Shown here: positions 1-11,739 of the stretch, in pieces
Layout: the number at the start of each line of letters is the position of its first letter
How positions within the stretch are numbered: the stretch's first letter is position 1
Notes under the pieces: model-generated
What the model was told of the DNA's origin: nothing
Seen by the model: the letters and a program-made list of their open reading frames with translations, nothing else
Databases searched by the model: none
Translations under genes and position numbers: made by a program
Assembly: GCA_015179125.1 (NCBI GenBank)
Contig: WHVA01000135.1
Location: 1-64,000 of the forward strand
Source: Gautieria morchelliformis
Lineage: Eukaryota; Basidiomycota; Agaricomycetes; Gomphales; Gomphaceae
DNA length: 64,000 nt
Reading direction: 5' to 3'

Positions 1-1
1 C

Positions 2-1735
2 CCTGACAATAACAGGACTGACATTGCAGCCCTAGCCACAGCCCTCGAGACCTTCGGAGATTTCAAGCGAGGCATCACCTGGAATGTCGGCAAGGAGGGC
101 ACCATGCAGCTCATCGCCATAACTAGGCTAATGCTGGAGGCTTCTCTCCTCTATGGTGTCAACAGGCTCGCGACCAACAACGACCTGCAAAAGATGACTG
201 CTGAAATCAAAGAGGCAATCTCCTCCAGCCCCAGTCTATGCCACCCCCTCCCTGCCACCTCCTACACCGCAGCAGCAAAAAGGGGGCTGGGAGGAGCTCC
301 AAACCAGGCTGCGTCACAGAAACAAAAGCTGTCGGCCAAACTCCGGCAAAAACAAGTCTTCATCTCAACAAAAGACATATCGAGGGATGTCCCCTTCCTC
401 AATTGGGAGCCTGCGATAGTAACAAGGTATTGTAATGACATCATTACTAACTTCTTCGAGCAGAACCCAGGCATGGTGCCCCTGGTGGCCCAGGCTGTCA
501 GGGGAATCGTCTGCTGCTGGAAACATCACTCTCACCTTCAAGACATTGAAGATGCCAACAAGGCCAGGGCCCTCATGGACAAGTGGGTCAGACATGTCAA
601 CCTGAAGGCCACAACCCCACAGAGATCCTTCGCTGTAGTTGCCCACAACACACTGGCTGAATTGTGGTCGGACTCAGTGTTGGGTGCATTTATGCTCCTG
701 CACCAAAATCAAGCCAAATAAATTCCACCATTTGTATTTCTTTACAATGTCTTTTCAGATTGTTCTACTATGATCACTTTATGTTCCAGAATTTTTCCGA
801 AATTTTCTATCAAAGATTTGTACTTCTATTTCGATTTTTTTTCTCCTTTTTACCACCGGCACCCTTATGTAATCATTTCAACGTGTGCTGCCATGGGCGC
901 TAAAGGGCCAGGTGGTAGTATATGCACAGTGAGACACAATTCACTGAGAGAGGCAAGGAAATTAGTCGTATTTTTTTTTGATTTGTTGACCCAGAAATCC
1001 TGTAGTGAATTGATTTCTAGTCTATTTTTTTGAACACCAAGTCCAGTCCTACTGCCTATAATTCCTGTCCTCTACACTCAGAGGATCTAGCCACCACCAT
1101 AGACAGCCTCGAAGCTGACAACCCCTGTGATACGCAAGAGGGTCATCAGATAGCAAACCTGGCTTGGCTCAACAGCTCAGAGATCTGCAAAAAAACCAAG
1201 TGTGGACCCTTACTGCTTAGCTACAGAACTAAAGCTGCAGTGAACAATGCAATCGAGAACGGTCTGGTGATTGATGGGATTATCTGCAGCATCCGCATAT
1301 ATATCCCGAGACCCCCACAATGCTTCAAGTGCCAAGACTGGGGCCACAGAGTGACGGGGTGTTCCAGGGAGGCAGGCTGTGGTCACTGTCACTGTGCAGG
1401 ACCCCATGCCACTGCAGACCACACTTGTGCCCACGAACACCCATGCCCCACCGGCGAAAAATGCGACACAGACAAAAGTGTGCAAACTGCAATGGTAACC
1501 ACGCCAGCTGGACATGCACCTGCCCTGCAGCAAGGGCCGCCGTTGATACACAGATGATGAAAGAGGAATATGTGAGGGGAAAATTTGAAGCCTACACCCC
1601 GTTCACCTTCGCAGACATTGAATACACCTTGGGAAAGCACTCTGGAACATGCCCACAATCCCCCCTGCCCCACGCACCACAATCACTGCTACAGATAAAC
1701 TACATTCCCATGACCTCCCCTCTGAGGCCCTATAC
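2..1735 (+). pseudogene. LINE ORF1 (gag-like, zinc knuckles), broken
   Basis: Nucleic-acid-binding ORF1 of the LINE. The frame is open from base 2 up to the solo LTR. The LTR plus one target duplication adds 404 bases, so the same protein continues one frame over from about 1077. The C-terminal part has a CCHC knuckle (CFKCQDWGHRVTGC), then a second Cys/His cluster (CGHCHCAGPHATADHTC). A third cluster (CANCNGNHASWTCTC) lies in another frame, so one frameshift lies near 1455-1480. The last third reads on to about 1735. The start codon is upstream of the window. Confidence 0.75.
678..1076 (+). mobile_element. Solo LTR, family F, short variant
   Basis: Begins TGTTGGGTGCATTTATGC, ends CCTGTCCTCTACA and is flanked by the 5-bp duplication ctcag (673-677 and 1077-1081). 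No internal region is present, so it is a solo LTR left by LTR-LTR recombination. It is about 90 bases shorter than the copy at 15046-15531, which shares both ends. Its insertion into the LINE shows that it is younger than the LINE. Confidence 0.9.
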
Positions 1736-1749
1736 CTGAACAACCGCCG

Positions 1750-2274
1750 CTGAATGCACAGCTCCACATAAAACAACAGAATTGCAAGCACTCAAAAGAC
1801 ATCATCCTTTCCCTCACCAATACCACCCACCCCCTTGACTGGGACCTCGTCCTTATCCAAGACCCGCATGCCTACCCCAACATGTGACTCATGCCGGCCT
1901 CCAACCACTGGTACCTCATGTACCCCACCCTGGAATTGAATGATGATAACCTTCCCTGCTCTCTTATCATGGTTTCTGCCCAGCCAACCTCAAACCGTTT
2001 CAAACAGATAATGATCCCCTCAAACATTGTAACTGCACTCTCGCTCCATCTCAGCGACACGAAAATCGACATCTACAACATATACAATCCCCCAAACACA
2101 GACCTTTCCCTCACCCACCTGCACTCTTGGCTCCTTCAAAACCTGACACCTCCCGACAGCTCTGTCATCTGGGCTGGGGACTTTAATAAGCACAATCCCC
2201 TATGGGCGGGTCCCAACCAGGCCCACAGATGCTGCCACAGCAACACCGACCCCCTCATGCTCCTTCTCGCCCTT
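1750..2274 (+). pseudogene. LINE ORF2, endonuclease domain only
   Basis: N-terminal AP-type endonuclease (exonuclease-endonuclease-phosphatase fold), which nicks the target DNA for retrotransposition. Recognisable stretches are DLVLIQDPHAYPN, then ASNHWYLMYP, IYNIYNPPNT and the diagnostic AGDFNKHNPLWAG with its catalytic Asp and Asn. An in-frame TGA lies at 1885-1887. The domain ends abruptly near 2275 at the junction with LTR1-type sequence, before the final SDH motif and the reverse transcriptase. Confidence 0.75.
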
Positions 2275-3242
2275 TCATACATAGGTGCCTTCGTCCTCTT
2301 TCCTCCCTGACATTTCACATTCGCACTCCTCCTTATTTCTATTGTATATGTGTTTCACCTATTTGTATCCTGACTGCGCACACCTATCCAACCCTGACTC
2401 ATGACGGCCTCTTTCCTATTCGCTGATACCTCATGAGCATTCGATATAAGTAGTTTACATTCGCATGTATATTCCCCAGTTCAATTATCATACATCCATC
2501 TTGTGCAAACTTGACCTCGCTGTGAATATCGTCTTGAGCCTTCTCCTGTAGATTTCTATCTTCGACCAGAAGAACACTTAGGCATCACTGGTGAGTTCTC
2601 ATACTTAATCTTCGTTACCTTAGCCTTTGAACTATTTTCTGTGCTGTCGGCGAAGGGATTGTCACTACTTAGACAACCCTTCTGTGACACCTTGCACGTT
2701 ACATCGTCAAGTGCCATGGGCTATTTTGCTATGACTGTAGATAGGGCGAGCTCCGTTCAGGCAGCCCTCTTACCTTCTGAACATTTATTGGATCACCTTA
2801 TTCACCCAATGGCACACTTATTCGTACAAGCTATTCGGGCATTTGCTGTGTTCACTAATATACGATATTAACGCCTAAAAACCAATCTTGACAGTATAAT
2901 TGAACTAACAACTACAGTGACAGCATTCTTCTACCTCTCATGTTATCTACACAACAAGAAAAACCTCTTGTCCATAGAACTCACTCAACAGGCCCTGTTC
3001 CTACTCCAGCACCACTTCCCCGGAAAACAGCTTCCACCCCTTGCAAAACCCCACTGGAGACATCATCCCGTTCTCCCACTTAGTCGCTATGTCTGCATCT
3101 TGGCCTACACCACATAATCCAGTCCCTGAACACACATCACCACCTCATTTTGTTGTTCAATGCCAGCTAACTCCAGGCAAACAGCACTTCTCCCCTCAGC
3201 GCCCACTTTCGGCCAGTACTCCCATATCTAGCCTCAGGCCTA

Positions 3243-4233
3243 AGATAGAGGACACTCTAATAGGGCACCCTTACATAATCTACTTTAGCCCAATATTTTG
3301 AGCTCAATAGATGTTCACATGGTCACTTTTTCACCACTTTGCCTCCTACAATCCATGCAAGTAACCTCTAGAAATGAGTCCTAGGAAACAGAATATTATT
3401 TGAATAAAAATTGAGCTGTATATAGACAAAAAACTTGAATTTTACAAATGTGCAGGAAATCACTTGTATGATGCAAGGACATGCTCAGAAAATTTTGGGG
3501 CAGGACGATGAAGGAAATTTGGCCGCTTATGTAATCAATCACGTGACCTTAGCGGAGTGTGAAAATTGAAGAAAAGCTGGCTGAACCAACCACATCTCTA
3601 TACCTAGAGCATCCAGCATGGGCTGGAAGTCTAAAGCATCATTGGCATGCCTCAAAAACCTGAGAAAAGGGATGCCCCAAATGACTTTTCTCCAAAATTT
3701 CAGTGTGAGCTCAACTTTATTGAGCAATACTTGGGTGCAGTCAAGTTCCGATACAGGTCAAGTGCACAAACGACAGATATAGATGCCATGGAGCGCAATG
3801 TGATTACTTGCCTTGATGATATCCCATTGATCGAAATTCAGCGGTCAGTGGTTTCCAAGTCCATCATCTGAATATTACTTATTGCTTTTTTTTTTTTTGG
3901 AGTAGCTATGCAAATCAATCTGCAATATTAATTTCAGCATACTCATAAGGGTTTTCTGGCTCAATGGCTGCCTGGGCAAACTGAAAGCAAAGGTATCATG
4001 GACACCAGACTTTGGATGGCTGAGAAAGCAAAGGCTGCCTATGCATAGCACTTCATTATTGATCTGGAGGTACTTGATCCATTACAATACATAGACTATG
4101 AGTGGGGAGGCATCCTTGATGTGAAATCTGATGAGTAGTTTTTTTTTTCAAACTCAACTTCAGGATTTTGGCCACTTTTTAGGGTTAGGGTTAGAGATTA
4201 CATAAGGGTGCCCTATTAGAGCGTCCTCTATCT
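3243..4233 (+). mobile_element. Tc1/mariner-like DNA transposon with 38-bp TIRs
   Basis: About 990 bp bounded by inverted repeats (3243-3280 and 4196-4233) starting AGATAGAGGAC, with only three differences between the arms, and flanked by TA on both sides (3241-3242 and 4234-4235), the target duplication of the Tc1/mariner superfamily. Inside is a transposase remnant at about 3647-3871 with the C-terminal DDE-type motif FSPKFQCELNFIEQY. The preceding transposase parts are unreadable and the element is too short for a full transposase, so it is a defective copy. The strand given is that of the remnant. Confidence 0.8.
3647..3871 (+). pseudogene. Transposase C-terminal remnant (DDE type)
   Basis: About 74 residues resembling the end of DDE transposases abundant in agaricomycetes. 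SPKFQCELNFIEQYLG holds the final acidic catalytic residue (the E of FIEQ), followed by KFRYR and the NVITCLDDIPL segment. The matching catalytic domain upstream is degraded: short homologous words appear in other frames from about 3560. The product cannot be active. Confidence 0.7.
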
Positions 4234-4794
4234 TAGTGCTGATTCTTTACGCCACCTATAGGCCCCTAATTCGCCCGGCGATCGTCCACAGAACCCCAGC
4301 AGCTTTCAAGTGCCTTATCCTTCCAGGATTCCTTGGATTGTTGGTGCCTCAGGACCCTGATCACAATCGGCCTTCGCACGACCCCACTTGCCACTGACTT
4401 CACCTAGTCGTACTCCGAATCCATTTCTTGATATGCACTACGCCCAATGTCCGCCTTATATCCAGCCTAGACCACCTCTCAATACTGGGCACACTACCCC
4501 CATACAAGTGGAATTTCATGCTCACACGCCTGCTTTGCACAACTCTTCATCTCATTAACATCACTCACATGCCTCTTTGCACTATTTTCAGGCTCTTCGC
4601 AGTCCTCACCATTCGGTACACAGCGACCACACTCGAGTTGATTCCCGACAAGGTCTTCCTCCCCAGGTGCCTTTAGCGGATCAGGGACATCATGTTGACC
4701 CTGCACTCAGACAACACCTTGGCTATCCTTTTGGTGGCATGCCTTATTACGATCCAAATGCTGCGCCATTCAGGGGCACCCCACCTCTATTCGC

Positions 4795-5017
4795 GGGACA
4801 ACCTCACCCCTTGGCGGGACAACCTCCCCTGCAACAACCTCCATTACAGACTCCTGCCCCAGATGGCAGGCCTGCGCCTCTTCCATTTGCAGGACAACCT
4901 CACCCCTTCGTGGGACAACCTCCTCAACAGCAACCTATAGCACAGATTCCTGCCACACCTGGCGGGCCTGTGCCTCTTCCATTCACAGGACAACCTCACC
5001 CCTTCACGGGACAACCT
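4795..5017 (+). repeat. 96-bp tandem repeat in gag of fossil A
   Basis: The word ggacaacctcacccctt recurs at about 4795, 4891 and 4987, a 96-base (32-codon) period of about 2.3 units. It encodes a Pro/Gln-rich unit of the type PFAGQPHPFVGQPP. The array is interrupted at 5018 by a family F solo LTR, and related Pro-rich sequence resumes after 5506. Confidence 0.7.
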
Positions 5018-5505
5018 TGTTAGCAACTAGGGGCTATGGCAGGGAAGGTTCGGTAGAGTTCTTAGAAAGCTAGAATCAAATACACTCTCTCAGTGAATTT
5101 ATTGTCACTGTTATATTAATACAATACCTAGAATCAAATACACTACATGATTTTCAGTCAACATGCTATGTAAATATGAAGAATACTACTCACCTCTCTC
5201 AGTGAATTTATTGTCACTGAGAGAGGAGCACTATCCTGTCTCAGAAGGCATATACGTGCACCCGGCCCTTTAGCGCCCATGGGCTCGCACGTCGAAGTCA
5301 TTTCAAACTCCGCTGGGTGCAGCCGCCTGTGAAAATAGAGATAACAAAGTGAAAGGGAGAGATAAGGAGTGACTGGAAAATTTCGAAAATAAGCAGAGAA
5401 GTGAATGCATGGTACAAGAACAATGTGAGAAGAAATTGAAACACCATACAATAAATCGAATATATTATGCTTGATTTTGGTGCAGGAGCATAAATGCACC
5501 CAACA
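5018..5505 (-). mobile_element. Solo LTR, family F
   Basis: 488 bp, inverted relative to the copies at 678 and 15046. It ends GCATAAATGCACCCAACA on the plus strand, starts TGTTAGCAACTAGGGGC, and has the 5-bp duplication aacct on both sides (5013-5017 and 5506-5510). It lies inside gag of fossil A. Its distal end differs from the 678 and 15046 copies, so family F has at least two subtypes. Confidence 0.9.
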
Positions 5506-6972
5506 AACCTCCCCCACAACAACCTCCGGCACAGATTCCTGCCCTACCTGGCATGCCTGCACCTTCTCCTGCACTGCCTTTCGGGCCTCCCGGACCTCCT
5601 GGCCCACCTCAGCCTCCTCGTGGAGGACCTTGGCTGCAACCAGGATTCCCCTGGATCCCCTATTATCCCTTTCCTTCTGCCTACCCTCAGGCTGCCCCTG
5701 ATGGTGATTCTGATGCTGCAAAACCTGACAAATTCACAGGAAAGGAACCTCGCCTTCTCTGAACATTCATCACTAGTTGTATTATGGTCTTTGACAACAA
5801 GCCACGAAAGTTCCAGCAGGAATGACAGCGAGCCTCCTATGCAGCATCCTACCTCAGCGACATTGGCTTGATCTGGTGGCAACCCTGTCTCATTCAGGTC
5901 CCAGAACCTCCCATTCGGAGCAACTGGCTTGCCTTTGTTGATGAACTTAATGGTCTTTTCGGTCAGGCCGACATCATCCAGGTTTCTGAGTGAGCTATTT
6001 GCAAGCTCAAGATGCTCAACACCCATCGTGTCAATCGCCACATGACAACTTTTGCTGAGTTGTCCTCTTACATAGAGTGGAATGATGCCACCCTTTACGA
6101 TGCTTTCTATAATAGCCTTGCTGAGCGTATCAAAGACCACATGCTCTCTTACGAATGTCCCGAAAGCCTCGACGATCTCAAGTGTCAGGCTCTTCACATT
6201 GACAATCGCTACTGGGAGCGTCAAGGTGAAAAGCAGATTACAACTTCCATTTGTCCCCCTTCCTCTTCTGAACCATCCTCCACAACACTTGCTAACACTC
6301 GTCCCAGACCCTCTGCAGCAGCCAAGCCTGACAAACAGAAGGACCTTTCTGGTATCTTTGATGCTACCGGACGTCTTACTGACGCTGAGAAAGAGCGATG
6401 GAAATCCAAAGGCCTCTGTCCTTATTGTGGCAAACCCCCCACACATCATGGGAGGGGGTGCCGCTATCAGGAGCCTGTCTCAACCACTGGCAGGGCTATC
6501 TTCACCCTCAAAGGCAATCCTCAGGTTGCCACTCTCGAAGAGGTTTCTGAAGATAGCAAAGACTCTCCCATGGAAGACTAGCGCGCGATCCCTCTGTGGT
6601 GTTAACAATGGGTCACTCTATTCCTTTGAACACCAATCCTATCCACTCTGTACCATCTGTGTATCTGTTCACTTCTATTAGTTCCCATGCTGACTCATCT
6701 TTCATCGTCTATGTACACCTTCCTGGTCTCTCTAATTCCATTCCTACTCTCATCAACTCTGGTGCCACTTCGAATTTCATTGATAGCTAATTCTCCCCTC
6801 ATCCTGGTTTCTTATTTACATTGCTCTGTTCGCCGATCACTCTCTGCCTTTTTGATAGGAAACCAGCCACCGCTGGTTTTATTCACGAATATCTAGATAC
6901 TAGTCTCATATTCAGCAAGTCCTCTTCACAGGACATTTTGCAACTTGTCACCCCTTCGACTACTCCTATTTT

Positions 6973-7459
6973 CAAATCCTTCTGGTTGCAAACAGACGTT
7001 CGACATGTATGGCAAACCATTACTTCCCTCATAACCCATCCCCGCCATCCTTGGTTTATGTCCTGAACACGGTGATTGGACCACTCTCTTACATCTCGGT
7101 CCCTTCACCAGGTGTCACTTCCGCGCCCACTCCTGTTCCAAATATTTTTGGTTACAAACAGACCTTTGATGTGGATAGCGAACCATTACTTCCATCAGTA
7201 AAGCTTATCGAGAATCACTCCTCTGAGTCCTCTGTATTGCTGCTCAACACTCCTCCCTGCCATCCTTGGGTTACTTCCCGAATGCGGCAATTGGACCACT
7301 GTCTTACATCATGGTCCTTCCACCGGATGTCACTTCTTCACCCATTCCTATTCCAAATCTTTCTGGTTATATACAGACGTTCAATGTGGATGGTGAGCCA
7401 TTACTTCTCTCAACCAAGCCTATTGAGAATCACTCCTCTGAGTCCTCCATATCGCTTCC
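6973..7459 (+). repeat. 216-bp tandem duplication downstream of the protease region
   Basis: Segments starting at about 7064 and 7280 are near copies 216 bases (72 codons) apart, sharing for instance ttggaccact and tcttacatc. A shorter third unit precedes them from about 6973. The duplicated block corresponds to the end of the protease region of fossil A and stops at 7459, where LTR2 begins. Confidence 0.7.
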
Positions 7460-7926
7460 TGTTAAGGTTGTATGTCGTACAGCAGTTCAGCTTTACCAAA
7501 GCTGAACTCGGGTCTCAGGTCGGAGGGCTTGGCTTCAGCCTCATGTGTTCCGCCCACTCAGTGTTCTGCCCTAATTTTGGGAGCAGTCTCGGGTATAAGC
7601 TGAGAAGCGGGTTTTGATATCAAGCAGAGAGGTCTTAGTATGATAAGCTAATTCAATATCTGAACTGGGGAACTATGATACATGGACTGGAAGTCTATAT
7701 AGTAAAGTAGTATGCAGGGTTGCGAAGAGAACATGATCGGATCAACGGTCGGGGGAACAAGGGTCAGGTAAATGGGGAACTACTAGAAAAGGGAATCAGA
7801 AAAAGGGAATCAGGGTCGATGGGAATTGCGAAGGGAAACCTGAAGGAAAGCCGAGAATAACTCGAGGTTCCTGAATGAGAACCGAAGCCAAGGCTTTGGG
7901 TCTGGATTCAGGAATGGATTGTAACA
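7460..7926 (-). mobile_element. 3' LTR2 of fossil B2
   Basis: 467 bp with TGTTA...TAACA ends. The plus-strand bases just right of it (gtacctcccccttat) read as a purine run on the minus strand, the polypurine tract expected immediately before a 3' LTR, which fixes the orientation. A second copy lies at 22327-22787. Confidence 0.8.
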
Positions 7927-8063
7927 GTACCTCCCCCTTATGGCCGAACCAATGAGGCCGTAAGCGAGATCCCGGAGATCACCGGGTTGGGGGGGTTACA
8001 TAAGCTTAGTTTCACATTCTGCTTCTTGCCTTCTCCCTTCATCATCAAAAACTCCAGCAGATC

Positions 8064-9398
8064 ATGTTGGACATTCCTGAAACAAACAGCAACGAGATTG
8101 AGGAGCTCAACGTGGAACTCGCACACGCACAGTGAAAAGCTGAGGAGTGGCTGAAGGCACTGCAAGAAAAGCGGCGACTTGGGCAAGAGCGCAAGGAAGC
8201 TGCGGAGAAGAAACAGCGGGAGGACGAGGAAAAAGCTGAGGTCAAACAGAAGGAGTGGGAGGCACAGGCTGAGGCTGCTCGAAAGGCAAGCCGAAGAGGC
8301 ACAAAAAGCTGAAGAGGCTAGGAAAGCTGAGGAAGCGCAGGAGGCAGAAAAGAAGACCTTCAAGGTGAAAGCTGACAATGCTCGGAAGGAAATGGGGCTG
8401 GCATTTGAATGTCAGTGACAGCGACTTCTCAAATTATTGGAAGCTGAAATGATCCGACAAGCCGATGTGGATCAGAACTACCACATCCCATTGCCCGAGC
8501 CATTCATTGTGGATTCGGCAACCATGCAGGATGGGTTCTTGGCAGCAAAACATGCGGCCAAAAGAAATGTGGCTAAGGCAAAGCTGAAAGCCTCAGGATC
8601 GAAGAAGAGGAAGGTTGCCGAGGAGTCAGACGAGGAGGAGTCAGATGAAGAGGTGAGTCCTTGTGTCAGATTGGTTCGGCTTGACCTATGTTTTTATTTT
8701 CAGCATGAACCTTGTGATGCGTGCAGGTATTGCCAGACCGCAGGAAGAAAACAGCCTGCCAGCAGTGTGTGGACCAAAAGGTCCGGTGCAGTTTCCTGGA
8801 TGGGAAATGGAAGCGAAAGGATGAGGAGGCAACCGAGGGGCTGGGGCCGAAGAAGGCCAAAGTGGCTTTGGTCAAGCAATTGGGAGCCATACCGACGGTG
8901 GACATCCGTGCAGGTCCATTGGGATCGGGAATAAAGGGTTTGAAACCTGATGGATTTTCTGGAGCCGAAGTCTCCATGATGGTGAGGGAGTTGCTGTCCC
9001 GTCAGAATGAGCAGCTGGAGTGGAGCAATCACCTGCTCCGGGGAGTCTTAGACTTTGTGCAGCGGATTGAGTGGCACAACTCCTGGTTAAACAAGTGGCT
9101 CCACTTGGGGACTGCAGCAGCCGAGAACGTGGCCTTGTGGTCGGGTACAAGTTTGGATTGGGGCAGGTTTGATTTGGCTGGGGGTTTGGGTTTGGGTTCG
9201 GGGTGTGTGGAAAGGGAAAAAGGGACAGAGGAAAAAGAGAAAGAAAGAGAGAAAGAGAAAGAGGCAGAGGCAGAGGCAGAGGGAAATGCGGAAGCAGAAG
9301 TGGGGTCGGGTTTGGGTGCAGATGACGGAGACGAGGAAGATGATCGGGATGACGGGGGAAAGGACCCGGATGAGGATGCTACTATGGAGGATAATTAA
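8064..9398 (+). other. Antisense ORF of fossil B2: coiled coil, NLS-like, Cys cluster, acidic tail
   Basis: Coding-like sequence on the strand opposite to pol of B2, between the integrase and the 3' LTR, ending convergently with pol. The proposed start is ATG at 8064 (MLDIPETNSNEIEELN). A Lys/Glu/Ala-rich coiled coil follows, then a stretch with SKKRKV beside an acidic patch (EESDEEESDEE), an intron-like GTGAGT...TTTTCAG interval near 8653-8703, a cysteine-rich zone with CX2CX6C spacing (CQQCVDQKVRC), a hydrophobic helical zone and a Glu/Asp-rich tail ending near 9398. The matching ORF in B1 has the same order. The role is unknown. The half binuclear-cluster pattern suggests DNA binding by analogy only. 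It belongs to the fossil and is not intact. Confidence 0.6.
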
Positions 9399-11739
9399 CA
9401 ATACACATGAAGATACTGTTCCAGATTTTGGTTGACACGTTCGGTTTGACCATCGCCTTTGGGATGATATCCCAAGGTGAAATGCAGTTTCATGTCAAGA
9501 GCCTTACCCAGGGAATGGAAGAAATGCGAGACAAATTCCAAACCTCAGTTGGATGTCACATGGCTAGGGACACCATGTTTCGAGAAAATGTGCAAGATGA
9601 ACAGGCGGGCGAGGTCTGCGGATGTGACCGTGTCGTAGGTCGGGATGAATATGCTCTGCTTGGTTAAGCGGCAAACTACTACAAGGATTGCAGTGAATCC
9701 TGAAGATGCCGGCAACTGCTCAATGAAATCCATGGAGATGGGATTCCAAGGTTGCTCGGGTATCAGAAGCTGCTGCAGGGAGCCGTAAGGCCGATGACGC
9801 TGTGACTTTGAATGCAAGCAAGTGGTGCATGACCTGCAGAAGTCAATGATGAAAGACTGAAGTGCAGGCCATGTACATTCCCGTTGGATGAGTTCTAAGG
9901 TCTTGTTTTGGCTGAAGTGTGCCGAGAGTACATGGTCATGTTTGTACTGGAGTACTCAGTACTCTAAGCCAGAGATTGTCAGCATTGGGAATGTATATGC
10001 AGCCATCGAGGCAGAGGAAGCCATCCTCGGTTTGCATCCATCTTGGGTCGGAACTATCACCAAGATGCCGGGAGGCTATGGGATGGGATGCCAGGTTGGC
10101 TAAGATGTCAGCATGGAGCTTCTCAGAGTCCATCACAGTGCTTGCTTGGAGAACAGTTGCAAGCAAGTAAGTTGCCTGGAGGGATTCTGACAATTGTTGA
10201 CTAGTGAAGATCAGTTGGAGATTCTGCGGGTTGACTGAGCTGTAGTCATTACCTCCCTCTTTAAGGTAGACATCCCATTGTCTAGTTAGAGCATTGGGTT
10301 TTGTACTGAGCTTTCTGGGACGGAAGTGAATAATGAGGTTAAATTGCAAGAGGAATTCGGACCAGTGGGCCTGTCATCGGGTTAGCAACTTTGTGGTGGC
10401 AAAATACTCCAAGTTATTGTGATCAGTGACAACATCAATAGGGGAACTGTAGCCCTCCAAATAGTGTCTCCAACTGTGAAATGCTTCAAAAATTGCCAGT
10501 AGCTCCTTATCATGGACTTTGTAATTTTGTTTGGCACCGGAAAATGTTCAGGAGTGGAAAGTGACTGGGTGCAGGACGCCTTCATCATCAAACAGGGACA
10601 GGAGTGCACCGAGGGCATAGTCCGAGCCTTCAGTTTCCATGACCATAGGCCGGTTGGGAACCCAATGTGACAGAATCGGGGCCGAAGTGAAAGCCTCCTT
10701 GAGGTAATTGAATGACTTTTGGCATTCTTCGGTAAATGCCCACGGGTGCCTTTATGAGTTAGCCGAGTAAGGGGAACCGTGATGTCGGAATAGTTGTAGA
10801 TGAAGCGGTGATAGAAGTTGGCAAAGCTGAGGAAGGACTGAATATCCTTACCTTCCAAGACTTGGGTCAATCATGGATGGTCTGGACTTTGTCTTCAGAC
10901 ATTGTAAAGCCATTGGCAGAGAGCATATACCCAAGGAATTCCACAGAATCATGGTGCCATTCACATTTGTCAGGTTTGGCATAGAGACTGTGTTTCTGAA
11001 GATGCCACAACACTTCACAGACATGTTCCCTGTGTTTGACCAGGTTGTGAGAGTAGATGAGTATGTCGTCAAGATACACAACAATGCATACATCAAGCAT
11101 ATCTCCAAAGACGTCATTCATGAAATGTTGAAAAACCATGGGACCATTGGTCAAGCGAACAGCATGACTAGCCATTCAAAAGAGCTGTAATGGGTCTGGA
11201 AACCTGTTTTCCACTCATCGCCTTTGGCGACTTGGACAAGATGGAAGGCAAGCCGAAGGTTGATCTTGGCATAAATCCGAGCCTTTTGTGGTGCATCTAA
11301 CAAGTCAGTAATCAATGGGAGTGGATAGGGGTTCTTCTTCGTAACCTTATATAGTGCTCAGAAGTCCACCCAGAGCTGAAGTTCGCTGCTCTTCTTTTGA
11401 CAAAGAGAGGATAGGGGCTCCATGGGAGGACCTAGTGGGCTGAATGTAACCCAGATTCAAGTGCTCATCAATGAATCCTTGGAGTGTGGCAAGCTCCAAG
11501 GTAGAGAGCAAATATAATGGAGGTTGAGGAGGAGTAGCACCATCCTTGAGCACCATCTTTAGATCATAGGGTCGGTGGGGAGCCATGGAATCACCTTTGG
11601 ACTTGCTAAAGACATCTGTGAAGCCATGGTACTCAGTTGGGACATCCTTGAGATCCACTGGTTCGGAATGCACAGAAGCCAAGCGGGCCAAAGTCTTGGA
11701 TTCAGGTTGTGCCAGATTTAGCTGGAAACATCAGAACCC

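Larger units (their letters stand above)
1..2274 (+). mobile_element. Tad-like LINE fragment, ORF1 plus start of ORF2
   Basis: Non-LTR retrotransposon fragment that begins outside the window. It carries the gag-like ORF1 with zinc knuckles and then the apurinic-endonuclease start of ORF2, the normal order for fungal Tad-type LINEs. It is split by the solo LTR at 678-1076, and it stops at about 2275 where sequence of LTR1 type begins. No reverse transcriptase follows, so everything after the endonuclease is missing here. Confidence 0.8.
2275..7459 (+). mobile_element. Ty3/gypsy fossil A: partial 5' LTR1, gag, protease
   Basis: Fossil LTR retrotransposon on the plus strand. Parts: the inner portion of an LTR1-type 5' LTR (2275-2893, ending CAATCTTGACA), a leader, a proline/glutamine-rich gag (about 4577-6581) with a zinc-knuckle-like CPYCGKPPTHHGRGC, and an aspartic protease region (about 6640-7060) with motifs resembling SGATSNFID and FDRKPATAGFIHEYLD. 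No reverse transcriptase is seen before the B2 LTR begins at 7460. A Tc1/mariner-like element (3243-4233) and a family F solo LTR (5018-5505) are inserted in it. It is broken in many places and old relative to its insertions. Confidence 0.75.
7460..11736 (-). mobile_element. Ty3/gypsy fossil B2 (chromodomain family) with 3' LTR2
   Basis: Minus-strand element. In its own 5' to 3' order: reverse transcriptase (about 11691-10870, with DVFSKSKGD before it), RNase H (about 10870-10380), integrase zinc-binding and core regions (about 10350-9405, with IPEQPWNPISMDFIEQLP and YHPKGDGQTERVNQ), an ORF on the opposite strand (8064-9398), a polypurine tract (7927-7945) and the 3' LTR2 (7460-7926). No gag, 5' LTR or chromodomain is seen. 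It is clearly broken, with many interruptions. Relatives are B1 and the piece at 29263-30029. Confidence 0.75.

Noticed and set aside
4181-4194. agggttagggttag, resembling fungal telomere repeats
   Set aside because: Only about two units and inside the DNA transposon just before its terminal repeat; no array.
7938-9401. Minus-strand Ser/Ala/Leu-rich ORFs
   Set aside because: They are the shadows of the Lys/Glu-rich coiled coil read on the plus strand.
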